Assembly (NCBI GenBank): GCA_963556045.3
Contig: CAUVYA020000002.1
Span: 1,364,001-1,428,000 of the forward strand
Source: UBA4781 sp963556045
GTDB lineage: Bacteria; Chloroflexota; Anaerolineae; Anaerolineales; Anaerolineaceae
Direction: 5' to 3'
DNA length: 64,000 nucleotides
Program-made: the position numbers and the translations under genes
Part shown: positions 51,800 through 60,580 of the stretch, in pieces
Numbering within the stretch: position 1 is the first letter of the stretch
How the letters are laid out: the number at the start of each line of letters is the position of its first letter
The notes under the pieces: model-generated
Seen by the model: only the letters and a program-made list of their open reading frames with translations
Database searches by the model: none
Told to the model about the DNA's origin: nothing

Positions 51800-52768
51800 T
51801 TATAGTAAATTCTCTTTCAGGAATTTAATTTTTTCAGATATCTGATAGATCTCTCCACCTTCGTGGTTGTTAAACTCCCAGACCTTGATCTGTTTGGGAC
51901 CTGCATAATGGTTATAGGCAGCGAACACCGTCGAGGGAGGACAGATCGTATCCATCAAACCGACCGAGAACAAGGCTTTCGAGGCAGCCCGAACCGCAAA
52001 GTTCATTCCATCAAAATAAGAAAGGGTGTTGAAGACGGTGTCGATCTTATCTCGATGAACATGGCAAAATTGAACGATCTCATTGTACGGCATGGAATCG
52101 GTGATCTCGGTCGCACGACGGAAATTGCACAGGAAAGGCACATCCGGCATGGCTGCCGAGACGGTATGATCGAGTCCACTCACAGCCAATGTGATACCGC
52201 CGCCCTGGCTGCCGCCGGTTATGATGATCCTGTCTTTGTCCACTTCAGGGAAAGAACGGGCGGCTTCGACCGCGCGCACGCCATCTGTGAACACTCTGCG
52301 ATAATAATACGTTTTCGGGTCAAAAACGCCTTTCGTTAAAAATCCAGGAAATTGCGGGTTGCTTCCATCAACTTCCAGATCGGGGGTATCACCGGGGAAC
52401 CAGTTGCCGCCCTGCCCCCTGGTATCCATCACGAAATTTGCATACCCGAGGCTGCTCCACAGCAGCCAGGTGTAGGGGGTGCTGCGTCCACTGCCATAGC
52501 CGATGTATTCCACCACACAGGGCAGTGGAGTCGTGCGCTGACGCGGCAGCAACAGCCACCCTTTCACAGGCTGTCCGTGGTAGCCATTGAAAGTCACGTC
52601 ATAGGTGTCAATGGTCTGAAGATGATAATCCACCGCTTTCAAGGTCGCGTTCAAAGGGAAACTGCGGGCGTCATCCAGTGTTTCTTTCCAGAACGCGTCA
52701 AAATCTTGCGGTTCATTGCGTTCAGGAAGGTATTCACGCAGCTCGTTGACAGGTAAATCGTATTTCAT
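51800..52768 (-). CDS. Acetylxylan esterase / cephalosporin-C deacetylase family
   Basis: 322 residues from the ATG at 52768 (GGAGG 5-6 bases before; the ATG at 52780 overlaps that site). Alpha/beta hydrolase of the AXE1 family (carbohydrate esterase 7-like). Motifs are 'YIGYGSGRSTP' oxyanion strand near residue 85, 'RGQGG', nucleophile 'GGSQGGG' near 180, acid 'VGLMDTICPPST' near 265 and His in 'NNHEGG' near 298. No signal peptide, so it deacetylates short oligosaccharides in the cytoplasm. Located between the isomerase fusion and the kinase in the Opp-type sugar locus. Confidence 0.92.
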   Translation of the reverse strand: MKYDLPVNELREYLPERNEPQDFDAFWKETLDDARSFPLNATLKAVDYHLQTIDTYDVTFNGYHGQPVKGWLLLPRQRTTPLPCVVEYIGYGSGRSTPYTWLLWSSLGYANFVMDTRGQGGNWFPGDTPDLEVDGSNPQFPGFLTKGVFDPKTYYYRRVFTDGVRAVEAARSFPEVDKDRIIITGGSQGGGITLAVSGLDHTVSAAMPDVPFLCNFRRATEITDSMPYNEIVQFCHVHRDKIDTVFNTLSYFDGMNFAVRAASKALFSVGLMDTICPPSTVFAAYNHYAGPKQIKVWEFNNHEGGEIYQISEKIKFLKENLL

Positions 52769-52814
52769 ATTTTCCTCCATTCACCCAAATAACGTCCTCG
52801 GGTTATTCAATCGT

Positions 52815-54605
52815 TCATCTCAACCTTGATTTTACAACTTTACAGGCTCCTTCCGCCTGGTTAACGATCTCATACGCGCCCAAGCAGGCTGGAATTATCA
52901 CGGTTTCAGAGTAGCGCATGGGAATACATGTATCCGCATCCACAAGGGATTGAATTATTACAGACTCCCCCGCAACCAGCGTAAGGATATGGAAAGAACC
53001 TGCGGTATCATCTTCTGCCCGTTTCTCAAATTCCAGGCGGTAAACCACATGGAAAAACTCTCTTCGGTCTGCGATCACAAATTCCTTCCAGCTCTGACCT
53101 TCCCGCACTAATTGCGGTTCCTGAATGAGGTTCTCCTTAACCCATTTTGTCCTTCTAAATGGGCGAATCACATTAAAGGCATGCTCAATGTGGATAGGAC
53201 GCATGACCCCATCCAGATCAGGGCGCAGGTGATCGTAGATCTTGAAGGTATAGCGATAGGTTGTTGCGCTGACCTCCAGAACCACGAGACCCTTCCCCGA
53301 CCCGTGAACTGTTCCGGGGGGGATCATCAGTATGTCATGTTTTTTAACCGGCACTTTGTTGACATAATCTGAATAATTGAATTTGATACCCTGTTGTTCT
53401 GCCCTGACAGCTGCTGCTTTAAATTCCCGCATGTTGGTATTCTCATTCAGACCAAGATTAACAGAACTTCCCTCTTTTGCATCCACAATGTAATACATTT
53501 CCCCTTGATGGTACGGTTCTCCAAATTTGTCATGAATATATTTTGTCCCGGGGTGCACCTGAATCGAAAGATCATCTCCATCCATGGTATCCAGATAATC
53601 GAAGCGAATGGGAAACTGCCCCTGAAATCGCCTTCTGGGAACATCGCCCATGATGCGGTCATATTGTAAGTACAAAAAGGTTGTCCACGGCAGTTCTATG
53701 ATCATGTCTTCCACACCAACTAAAGCACTCATTTCAGTGGCAATGACTTCATAGCTCCAGGCACAATTGACCCAGTCCTGGTGGAGATGGCGGATTTTCT
53801 TTAACCATTGACCTCCCCAGGGACCCGGTTCGTAGAGATATTTCAGCCGAAAAGGCATACTCGCAAGCGCTGTGGTTATTCGCTGCAAATTTTGGGTAGA
53901 AAGCAGTGTTGGTATTTCATCATTGTTCGCATCAATATAGAAATCGATCTTCTTCAGCAATCCGTTGCGATGCCGGTCATTGGTCGGCATATCCACATAA
54001 TACAGTTTTTTCGGTCCAATAGTCTGAGATTTCCCTGACAACTGGCTCCATTTATTATTGCAGACAAGCGCTTTTTCTCTTGTCAGATCGCAATAGAGTT
54101 TGATATCGTATTGAGAATTGAGCACACTCAACAATGTACCGGTACCATAACAGATCACTGCTGTCTTCTTATGCGAAGCGCTCCTCTTTTTAAGTTCCGA
54201 CACCTCATCTCTTATTCGTTTTAGTTTAGTGAGATCATAGAAATCCTTTAACCTGCCATGATAAATTTTGCCAAAGACAGGATCCTCATCACCTAAATAG
54301 GGGGCTAGCATTTCCTTGAGAACATCCTCTTCCAGCAAACACTCTTCTATGTTAAAGAATACTGTATCAACCTCTGCTTTCTTAAGAGAGATTTCCAACT
54401 GTCGTTTTACTAATTCCCAATTTGTTCCATAATAGCCATCAATTCCAACAGCGCAAGTAGAATCCTGTTCTTTTTTAACAATTTCGCCGGTTAAAAAATC
54501 AGCAATTTTTTCCCATCCTGAAATCATCAAATCATTATCTTCTATTTGAACATTCACCGAATTAATAAAGTATTGCCTGTTTTCCTTTTCTTTTCTAGAA
54601 TCCAT
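52815..54605 (-). CDS. Kinase-like domain fused to class I mannose-6-phosphate isomerase
   Basis: 596 residues. The C-terminal ~330 residues are a type I phosphomannose isomerase cupin: 'LSIQVHPGTKYIHDKFGEPYHQGEMYYIVDA' near residue 340 (zinc ligands QxH and E) and 'ILMIPPGTVHGSGKGLVVLEVS' near 425 with the further His. The N-terminal ~240 residues resemble the uridine-kinase/phosphoribulokinase fold (VGIDGYYGTNWELVKRQLEISL), but the P-loop GxxxxGKS/T is lost. 'VFGKIYHGRLKDFYDL' is also like that fold. The fusion could couple a sugar-binding or regulatory domain to aldose-ketose isomerisation. Fourth-last gene of the locus; 117-base gap after the unknown gene. Confidence 0.85.
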   Translation of the reverse strand: MDSRKEKENRQYFINSVNVQIEDNDLMISGWEKIADFLTGEIVKKEQDSTCAVGIDGYYGTNWELVKRQLEISLKKAEVDTVFFNIEECLLEEDVLKEMLAPYLGDEDPVFGKIYHGRLKDFYDLTKLKRIRDEVSELKKRSASHKKTAVICYGTGTLLSVLNSQYDIKLYCDLTREKALVCNNKWSQLSGKSQTIGPKKLYYVDMPTNDRHRNGLLKKIDFYIDANNDEIPTLLSTQNLQRITTALASMPFRLKYLYEPGPWGGQWLKKIRHLHQDWVNCAWSYEVIATEMSALVGVEDMIIELPWTTFLYLQYDRIMGDVPRRRFQGQFPIRFDYLDTMDGDDLSIQVHPGTKYIHDKFGEPYHQGEMYYIVDAKEGSSVNLGLNENTNMREFKAAAVRAEQQGIKFNYSDYVNKVPVKKHDILMIPPGTVHGSGKGLVVLEVSATTYRYTFKIYDHLRPDLDGVMRPIHIEHAFNVIRPFRRTKWVKENLIQEPQLVREGQSWKEFVIADRREFFHVVYRLEFEKRAEDDTAGSFHILTLVAGESVIIQSLVDADTCIPMRYSETVIIPACLGAYEIVNQAEGACKVVKSRLR

Positions 54606-54722
54606 ATTGTTCCTAATCTATTTGGTTAATTTTCTACGATCTCAGTATATGATGAATGCACTTCAGCCATCACCAATTCCTTCATTGTGTGCTAGCCTGA
54701 TGCATTCATCATCTCCATTTCT

Positions 54723-56585
54723 TTAGACCAAACCCTCTTTGCGCATCAAGCGGACGAATCGAGCCATTTCATGCGGTTTAACGATAAACAATTTTCCGCT
54801 ATCGCCGCCATCGCGAGCGAATGTCATTACTTTTTGCAATTCATGTAAACTCATCCCCTTGGATGCAATCCCAAAATAACAGGGCACCATTCCCCAGAAA
54901 GGAGAGTCCAATCCCAGAATGATCCATCCCTTCTTTTTCGACTCGATGATCTTCTTTTCCCAGCTTTTCAGGTCGCTCATGGGATCAAAGCTCCAGTGTT
55001 CGACTTGCTGGTTGAGTGCAAGAAAATCGCCTTTTGAATATACCACCTCAGGGAATTTGTTTTCGTGTTTATACGTGATCATATAATCAAAACCAGCATC
55101 CGCAATGACCTCAAATGGCGGTTCACCCGTACCATGTTTATATTTAGGGCAGGCATCCTGGAATGGATAATACCCAATTGGAATATGTTTCTTCCCGGCA
55201 CGTTCTTCAATGATCTGTTTTGCTTTTTGCAGATTCTCGATCAATACTTCACTACTCAGATAATTCTGCGCTTCCGTAGCCACACCCATCCCGGCGCTGG
55301 CAAGCAGCGGTTCGGATGATGGGAAAATCCCACCCATCTCTTTACTGATATAAAGTTGTTCAAGCTGTTCCTCAGCATACAACCAGTAGGTAGCAGGGAA
55401 CGCGAATCCATCAACGATCCCATCGATCGAATGCATATCAAGGTGACGGGCAAGTACCGGAAGGTGACCGAGGTCGGAAGCATAATGGACAAAGCATACC
55501 GGTATTTTCCCCGCATCCAATTGTTCTTTTAAGAACTCATCGCTCTGTTCTTTCTCCCATGGATCTGGGGCATCATTGAGCCATGATCTTGGCATCTGGA
55601 TCGTGTCTTTGATGGTGATGCCCAATTCGACATCATGAACCAGTGAGAAAACAATATCATGTTTTGAAAGATCGCTGATGATGGTATCATCATAGACCTG
55701 ACTGCCCCAGACGAGCTTATTGCCAACCCGATCCGTCAGATCACCCAGCATTTCCGCAGCCTGCGGTAAAGATTTGACCGCGGCAATGGAAAGAATGCGC
55801 TCGCGCAGATATTTGGGGGTCCAGCGCAGCGTGATCGAATCATTCCCTAAGGAAAAACCCTTTGCCTGACCGATCCACCGTTCCGCGATCCTTCCGGTCA
55901 GGGATGCGTAATTGTCATCCGGTTTGAGGGTATCGATCACCTCGACTTCCAATCCCATTCCTTTGAATCGTTCAACCGCATCATCAGGGCAGTACATCAA
56001 ATAGACTTTCTGAAGACCCATCGAAACCAGCCGCAAGACCTGCACATCGCTTAATTCATAATGCAACGCCAGTGCTTTACGGAAGAAGATTTCCGGATAG
56101 CAAAATGTATCCAACTTTGATTCGCCAGGAATCACGAAATTACCAAAATCCATTCCTTCATTTGGAAATGGGAATTTGGTGGATGGAAAAACGACAGCCT
56201 CTGTCGGAAGGGATTCCTTGAACAGGCTGAAGATCTCAACATAGAAATCAACCAGGTCATTCGATTTCTTTTTTATGATCGTCGAATTCCCTCTGGCTTC
56301 CAGAAATCGCTCAAATTGGATCGGGGTCTCTTCTGTCAACGCAAAGAAGAATATGTGTTGAAAGAAATTCGTTGTGTAATAAAACTGTTCATCATGTTTA
56401 TTCCCCGTATAGGGCATGGCATCTCCGATATCTGCCAGACTTGGTCTGACACAGAAATAGCCATCATACTCAACATCATTCTTTTCTGACAGCCAGGCTA
56501 GTACCGGCAAAGAAGTAGCACGTGCAGGACAATTTTCATGACTGTAGAAAAAAACTAAATCCTTTTTTGAAGATTGATTGTTCAT
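54723..56585 (-). CDS. Large soluble protein of unknown function in the Opp-type sugar locus
   Basis: 620 residues, no signal peptide or membrane helices. I do not recognise the family. The N-terminus 'LVFFYSHENCPARATSLPVLAWL' is followed by alternating strand/helix sequence. The middle 'GKIPVCFVHYASDLGHLPVLARHLDMHSIDGIVDGFAFPATYW' and the late 'IPIGYYPFQDACPKYKHGTGEPPFEVIADAGFDYMITY' carry many His, Asp, Glu and aromatic residues, which suggests a barrel enzyme with a sugar or metal site, distantly like polysaccharide deacetylase or GH57 barrels ('ADAGFDYM'). It follows the transporter ATPases and precedes isomerase, esterase and kinase genes, so a glycoside-cleaving, epimerising or deacetylating role on the imported compound is the natural guess. 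Confidence 0.55.
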   Translation of the reverse strand: MNNQSSKKDLVFFYSHENCPARATSLPVLAWLSEKNDVEYDGYFCVRPSLADIGDAMPYTGNKHDEQFYYTTNFFQHIFFFALTEETPIQFERFLEARGNSTIIKKKSNDLVDFYVEIFSLFKESLPTEAVVFPSTKFPFPNEGMDFGNFVIPGESKLDTFCYPEIFFRKALALHYELSDVQVLRLVSMGLQKVYLMYCPDDAVERFKGMGLEVEVIDTLKPDDNYASLTGRIAERWIGQAKGFSLGNDSITLRWTPKYLRERILSIAAVKSLPQAAEMLGDLTDRVGNKLVWGSQVYDDTIISDLSKHDIVFSLVHDVELGITIKDTIQMPRSWLNDAPDPWEKEQSDEFLKEQLDAGKIPVCFVHYASDLGHLPVLARHLDMHSIDGIVDGFAFPATYWLYAEEQLEQLYISKEMGGIFPSSEPLLASAGMGVATEAQNYLSSEVLIENLQKAKQIIEERAGKKHIPIGYYPFQDACPKYKHGTGEPPFEVIADAGFDYMITYKHENKFPEVVYSKGDFLALNQQVEHWSFDPMSDLKSWEKKIIESKKKGWIILGLDSPFWGMVPCYFGIASKGMSLHELQKVMTFARDGGDSGKLFIVKPHEMARFVRLMRKEGLV

Positions 56586-56629
56586 CGCAGCTCCTCATAA
56601 TTTCTTTTTTTGTGATTATTCATATATTC

Positions 56630-57538
56630 TTATGACAAAACAGCCCAATGTTTCGGCTCTACTTCCATAAATGTTGAAGGGGGCATTAATTGCCCTCGAT
56701 CAGATTCAATATCATCGGCGACTTCAATGTGACCCTTCCATTTTTCATCAATGGTTGGAATAGAGGCAATAAGGTTTTTTGTGTATGGATGGTTCGGATT
56801 GTTGATTACTTTAACTGTGTCCCCTTTCTCTACTGTCATACCATGATAAAGCAGATAGATCTCATCACTTATCTGGTAAGCGGTACTAAAATCATGGGTG
56901 ATGTAAATAAACGAAATTCCATGTTCCTTTTTCAGCTTCATCATAATTTCCAAAATCATGGCTCTAAGAGAAACATCAATCATAGAGACCGGTTCATCCG
57001 CGATGATAAGGTTCGGTTTAAGCATATATGCGCGAGCGATCATAATTCGTTGAAGCTGTCCCCCACTCAATTGATGTGGATAATTCCGCAGTACATCTTC
57101 CCCTTTTAACCCGACCAGATTCAAGGCATCTTCGATCAAATCACGTTTCTCCTGCTTATCATCGGTAAGATTAAAGTTACGCATGGCAATATCGAAAATA
57201 TGCTCCACACAGTAATATGGGTTATATACTGAGTACGGATCTTGAAAAACAGCCTGTACTTCTCTTCTGTATGTAAGCATCTCACCCTTATCAAAAGAAG
57301 ATACATCCCGTCCTTTATACAGGATGGTTCCATAGGAGGGCGTAATAAATCCAAGGATCAAATTAGCCAGTGTTGTTTTTCCGCTTCCGCTTTCTCCCGC
57401 GATGGTGATGATCTTTGGTGTTATGCCAGAGATTAATGCATTGAAGTGCTGCAATGCAACCACCTGTTTTTGTTGTTTTTTTGATGCCTCCCCATAAATT
57501 TTGGTCAGGTCATTTATTTCCAGCAGTGATCGATCCAT
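56630..57538 (-). CDS. Opp/Dpp-type ABC transporter ATPase, OppF-like
   Basis: 302 residues. Walker A 'GESGSGKTTLANLI' near residue 50, ABC signature 'HQLSGGQLQR' near 157 and Walker B 'LIIADEPVSMID' near 183. The C-terminal 'HPYTKNLIASIP' is the oligopeptide-transporter ATPase extension. It pairs with the ATPase at 57616. Linkage to sugar enzymes implies that this 'peptide' transporter carries oligosaccharides or modified sugars. Confidence 0.93.
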   Translation of the reverse strand: MDRSLLEINDLTKIYGEASKKQQKQVVALQHFNALISGITPKIITIAGESGSGKTTLANLILGFITPSYGTILYKGRDVSSFDKGEMLTYRREVQAVFQDPYSVYNPYYCVEHIFDIAMRNFNLTDDKQEKRDLIEDALNLVGLKGEDVLRNYPHQLSGGQLQRIMIARAYMLKPNLIIADEPVSMIDVSLRAMILEIMMKLKKEHGISFIYITHDFSTAYQISDEIYLLYHGMTVEKGDTVKVINNPNHPYTKNLIASIPTIDEKWKGHIEVADDIESDRGQLMPPSTFMEVEPKHWAVLS

Positions 57539-57560
57539 TCATTTCTCCTTGCTCTTTTAT

Positions 57561-57602
57561 AAATTGATATTTCAAGCGAAACGACCGTTTCCAAATTGAT
57601 AT
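57561..57602. repeat. Direct repeat and palindrome between the two ATPase genes
   Basis: AAATTGATAT at 57561-57570 and 57593-57602 flank GAAACG-AC-CGTTTC (57578-57591), a perfect 6+6 palindrome. The intergenic gap (77 bases) is unusually wide for this operon. It could be an internal regulatory site or RNA-processing signal. Confidence 0.4.
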
Positions 57603-57615
57603 CATCGTCAGCATA

Positions 57616-58527
57616 TTACTCATTCACTGCTGCCACCCAGTGACCTGCTGTTACTTCCTGCATTTCAAAAGAGCGGCACAGTTTATTTGAAATTTCATGT
57701 CGGGTCTTTTCATCAATAGCGGTAAGAGGCTTTCGCCGTTTTATGGAGGGCATCGCATCCACAAGTATTTGAGTATAGAGGTGTTTGGGTGAGCTGAGCA
57801 CTTCCTGCATCGTTCCCACTTCCACAATGAAACCATCGATCATGACAGCCACACGATCTGCCATCTGAGCCATCAATCCAATATCATGACCGATGATCAT
57901 GAGAGAGATATTCAAGCGTTCCTTGATATCAAGGAGAGTTTGCGCCACGATGCGCTGCGTTATCACATCTAATGCACTGGTCGGTTCATCGGCGATCAGC
58001 AAAGATGGGTTTAGCGAGGCAGCCATCGCTATACATACTCGTTGTTTCATGCCACCACTCAATTCATGTGGAAACTGGTCAAAAACCCTCTCCGGCAAGC
58101 CAACCATTTTCAATAGATTTTTAATATACTCGCTCAGCTCTTTTTTATCTTTCATTTCCTGATGAGCAAGAATTCCATCTGCGATTTGCTCACTGATCCG
58201 CATCGTCGGGTTCAACGAATTCATGGATCCCTGAGTAATCAATGCAAGCTCCGTCCAGCGCACTTTACGTAATTCTCTTTCCGGAAGTGTCAACAGATCC
58301 ATCGTATTGTTCAGAATGACTTCCCCACATACTACACGTCCGGGTTTCTGGAGCAAGCGCAGAATAGCCATCGCTGTAGTCGTTTTGCCCGAACCGGATT
58401 CCCCTATCAATCCCAGGGTTTCGCCCTTTTGAATGGAAAAACTGATGCCTTTTACAGCCTGCACAGTTTTTATTGAAGTGGCATATTCTATTCGTAAATT
58501 CCTTACATCCAGCACATTTGAATTCAT
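57616..58527 (-). CDS. Opp/Dpp-type ABC transporter ATPase, OppD-like
   Basis: 303 residues from the ATG at 58527 (AAGGAT site upstream); the frame extends back to 58596 but that part overlaps the permease gene. Walker A 'GESGSGKTTTAMAIL', signature 'HELSGGMKQRV', Walker B 'LLIADEPTSALD', then the D-loop and 'LYTQILVDAMPSI' extension. First of the two ATPases, downstream of the permeases. Confidence 0.93.
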   Translation of the reverse strand: MNSNVLDVRNLRIEYATSIKTVQAVKGISFSIQKGETLGLIGESGSGKTTTAMAILRLLQKPGRVVCGEVILNNTMDLLTLPERELRKVRWTELALITQGSMNSLNPTMRISEQIADGILAHQEMKDKKELSEYIKNLLKMVGLPERVFDQFPHELSGGMKQRVCIAMAASLNPSLLIADEPTSALDVITQRIVAQTLLDIKERLNISLMIIGHDIGLMAQMADRVAVMIDGFIVEVGTMQEVLSSPKHLYTQILVDAMPSIKRRKPLTAIDEKTRHEISNKLCRSFEMQEVTAGHWVAAVNE

Positions 58528-58561
58528 GATTGAAATCCTTGTTTGATTTTCCTGTTTGGGG

Positions 58562-59497
58562 TTAATGATCTCGCAAGCGCGGATTAGACACCTCATCTAA
58601 ACCAACAGCAATCAGCAGGAGACTCATGAAGACCACGATCAAAATGATGGTTGGAATGCCCCACCACCACCACATTCCACGCAGGATGGCAGAGGAGTTT
58701 ATTGCATTATTGAGGGTGATCCCCAGGGATGGGATCTTTTGTGACCCCAGACCCAGCACTTCAACACCCACCAAAATGAGCACGGAATAGGAAGTTCCTG
58801 CCGTCAATTGAGAAATTAGAAAAGGCATCAGGTTTGGCATCATTTCTTTGAACATGATCTGTCCGTCTGATGAGCCTGAGAGCTGTGCCAGTTTCACATA
58901 ATCGGCATGCTTCATGGATAACACCTGCGCGCGAAGCACACGGGTTGGACTCTGCCATGCAAATACGGCAAGCAGTAATGCCATCGCGAAGAACCCGGCA
59001 TTGGGCAGCAGGGATTGAACAATGATCAGGATCAGTAATGCCGGAATATTCATCGTGGTATCAGAAAGAAGGCGGATGACATCATCCACCCGACCGCCCA
59101 GATATCCGGCTGAAAAGCCAAAAATGATGCCAATGGTTAACCCAATCGCTGCGGAAACAAAACCGATCCCCAGGGAATGCGGTAGCCCTATGATCACGAG
59201 AGATAAAATATCCCGCCCCGAATTATCGGTGCCAAGAGGATGAGCCCAGCTTCCTGTTTGATCTCTATATACGTTTCCGATCGGCGGCAAATTTAACGGA
59301 GAACTGCCCACATTTACCAGTGTTTTATCCCAGAATATTTGCCCCGCCAACGCCAGAATGATCAGGATGCCCAAGATAATTACTCCGATGATCAATTTGG
59401 AATTCTTCCACGGATTATCTGCAGGCACACGTTTTTTGCGGCACTCCTTTGTCGTGCCTTCACCCGCCACATTCTCGATACATTCAGTTTTTCCCAT
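58562..59497 (-). CDS. Opp/Dpp-type ABC transporter permease, DppC-like
   Basis: 311 residues. An extended cytoplasmic N-terminus, one early membrane helix (residues ~33-52), then the permease domain. 'HPLGTDNSGRDILSLVIIGLPHSLGIG' is the classic DppC periplasmic motif, and the EAA-type loop is 'AQLSGSSDGQIMFKEMMPNLMPF'. Gap of 2 bases from the DppB-like gene. Confidence 0.93.
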   Translation of the reverse strand: MGKTECIENVAGEGTTKECRKKRVPADNPWKNSKLIIGVIILGILIILALAGQIFWDKTLVNVGSSPLNLPPIGNVYRDQTGSWAHPLGTDNSGRDILSLVIIGLPHSLGIGFVSAAIGLTIGIIFGFSAGYLGGRVDDVIRLLSDTTMNIPALLILIIVQSLLPNAGFFAMALLLAVFAWQSPTRVLRAQVLSMKHADYVKLAQLSGSSDGQIMFKEMMPNLMPFLISQLTAGTSYSVLILVGVEVLGLGSQKIPSLGITLNNAINSSAILRGMWWWWGIPTIILIVVFMSLLLIAVGLDEVSNPRLRDH

Positions 59498-59499
59498 TC

Positions 59500-60510
59500 T
59501 TAGTCCTCTCCATGCGTAATGCGCGGATCAATGAGTGGATAGAGCAGATCAATTAACAATACAGATGTCGCGGTGATCAAAATGAACATATATGAAGTAG
59601 CCTGGATCACATTGAAATCTTGTTCACGTATTGCACGGAATATGAGCATGCCCATTCCGGGATATGAAAAAATCGATTCCACCAATACCTGCCCTGAGAT
59701 CAGGCTGCCCAAACTCAATGCGAGTGAGGTAAGCTGCGGGAGCAGCGCATTGCGAACCGTGTATTTTTTAAGAATATAGAGGGGTTTCAACCCCTTTGCC
59801 TGAGCCAGGCGAACGTAATCGGCGCCCCCGATGGTAACGACCATGGCGCGCATTCCAAGAATGGTCCAGCCAATATTTACCAGCAGAGTTGAAAGAACTG
59901 GCAGGAAACCATATTTAATCACGCTGGCGATATACGGCCAATTCCAACCCGGGGTGACATTACTGCTATACGCCCCTGCCAGAGGGAACCAGCCTAGATT
60001 TTTAGAGAAAATGGATAATAAAAAGAGAGCTGCCAGTACAGATGGTATGGATGTAAACACCAGGCTGGATGGAATGATCGTTTTTATGAATTTCGGTGTT
60101 CGCTCCCATCCGTATACAGCTCCAATACCATTGCCAAACAGAAATATGATCAGTGTCGTGATCAAACCCAAACCCAGTGTCCAGGGCAGTGCATGCCCGA
60201 TCATACTGGAGACAGAGGTTGGATAATGTACAAATGACACACCGAACTCAAAACGGATCGTATTCCAGACATATTTAAGGTACTGGATACCAACAGGTTC
60301 GTTGAGTCCAAATAACTCTTTATAGTGGGCAATGATGAGATCAATACCTTCGATCTGCCCTTTTTGCATTTCCAGTTGTCGCCACATATTTTCGATCGGA
60401 TCACCTGGAACTGCACGAGAAATAAGAAAAATGAGTGTGATGCTAATGAATATCGTAAGAAGGTAAATTCCAATACGGTGCAGCACATACTTCCATGTAA
60501 GACCGTTCAT
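59500..60510 (-). CDS. Opp/Dpp-type ABC transporter permease, DppB-like
   Basis: 336 residues with six membrane helices. 'ISITLIFLISRAVPGDPIENM' at the N-terminus is the DppB signature. The coupling loop 'DYVRLAQAKGLKPLYILKKYTVRNALLPQLT' is near residue 230. It forms the channel with the DppC-like protein. A long hairpin separates it from the binding-protein gene. Confidence 0.93.
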   Translation of the reverse strand: MNGLTWKYVLHRIGIYLLTIFISITLIFLISRAVPGDPIENMWRQLEMQKGQIEGIDLIIAHYKELFGLNEPVGIQYLKYVWNTIRFEFGVSFVHYPTSVSSMIGHALPWTLGLGLITTLIIFLFGNGIGAVYGWERTPKFIKTIIPSSLVFTSIPSVLAALFLLSIFSKNLGWFPLAGAYSSNVTPGWNWPYIASVIKYGFLPVLSTLLVNIGWTILGMRAMVVTIGGADYVRLAQAKGLKPLYILKKYTVRNALLPQLTSLALSLGSLISGQVLVESIFSYPGMGMLIFRAIREQDFNVIQATSYMFILITATSVLLIDLLYPLIDPRITHGED

Positions 60511-60535
60511 AAATCACCCTGTGAAAGATAATTTA

Positions 60536-60565
60536 GGGCATCCACATTTTTCAATGCGGATGCCC
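60536..60565 (-). terminator. Hairpin between binding protein and permeases
   Basis: GGGCATCC-G-CATT, 4-base loop, AATG-T-GGATGCCC: a ~13-bp stem with one G-T pair. It lacks a T-run, so it more likely stabilises the 3' end of the binding-protein message or attenuates read-through, as in many transporter operons. Confidence 0.65.
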
Positions 60566-60580
60566 ATGTTGAGAAAATTT

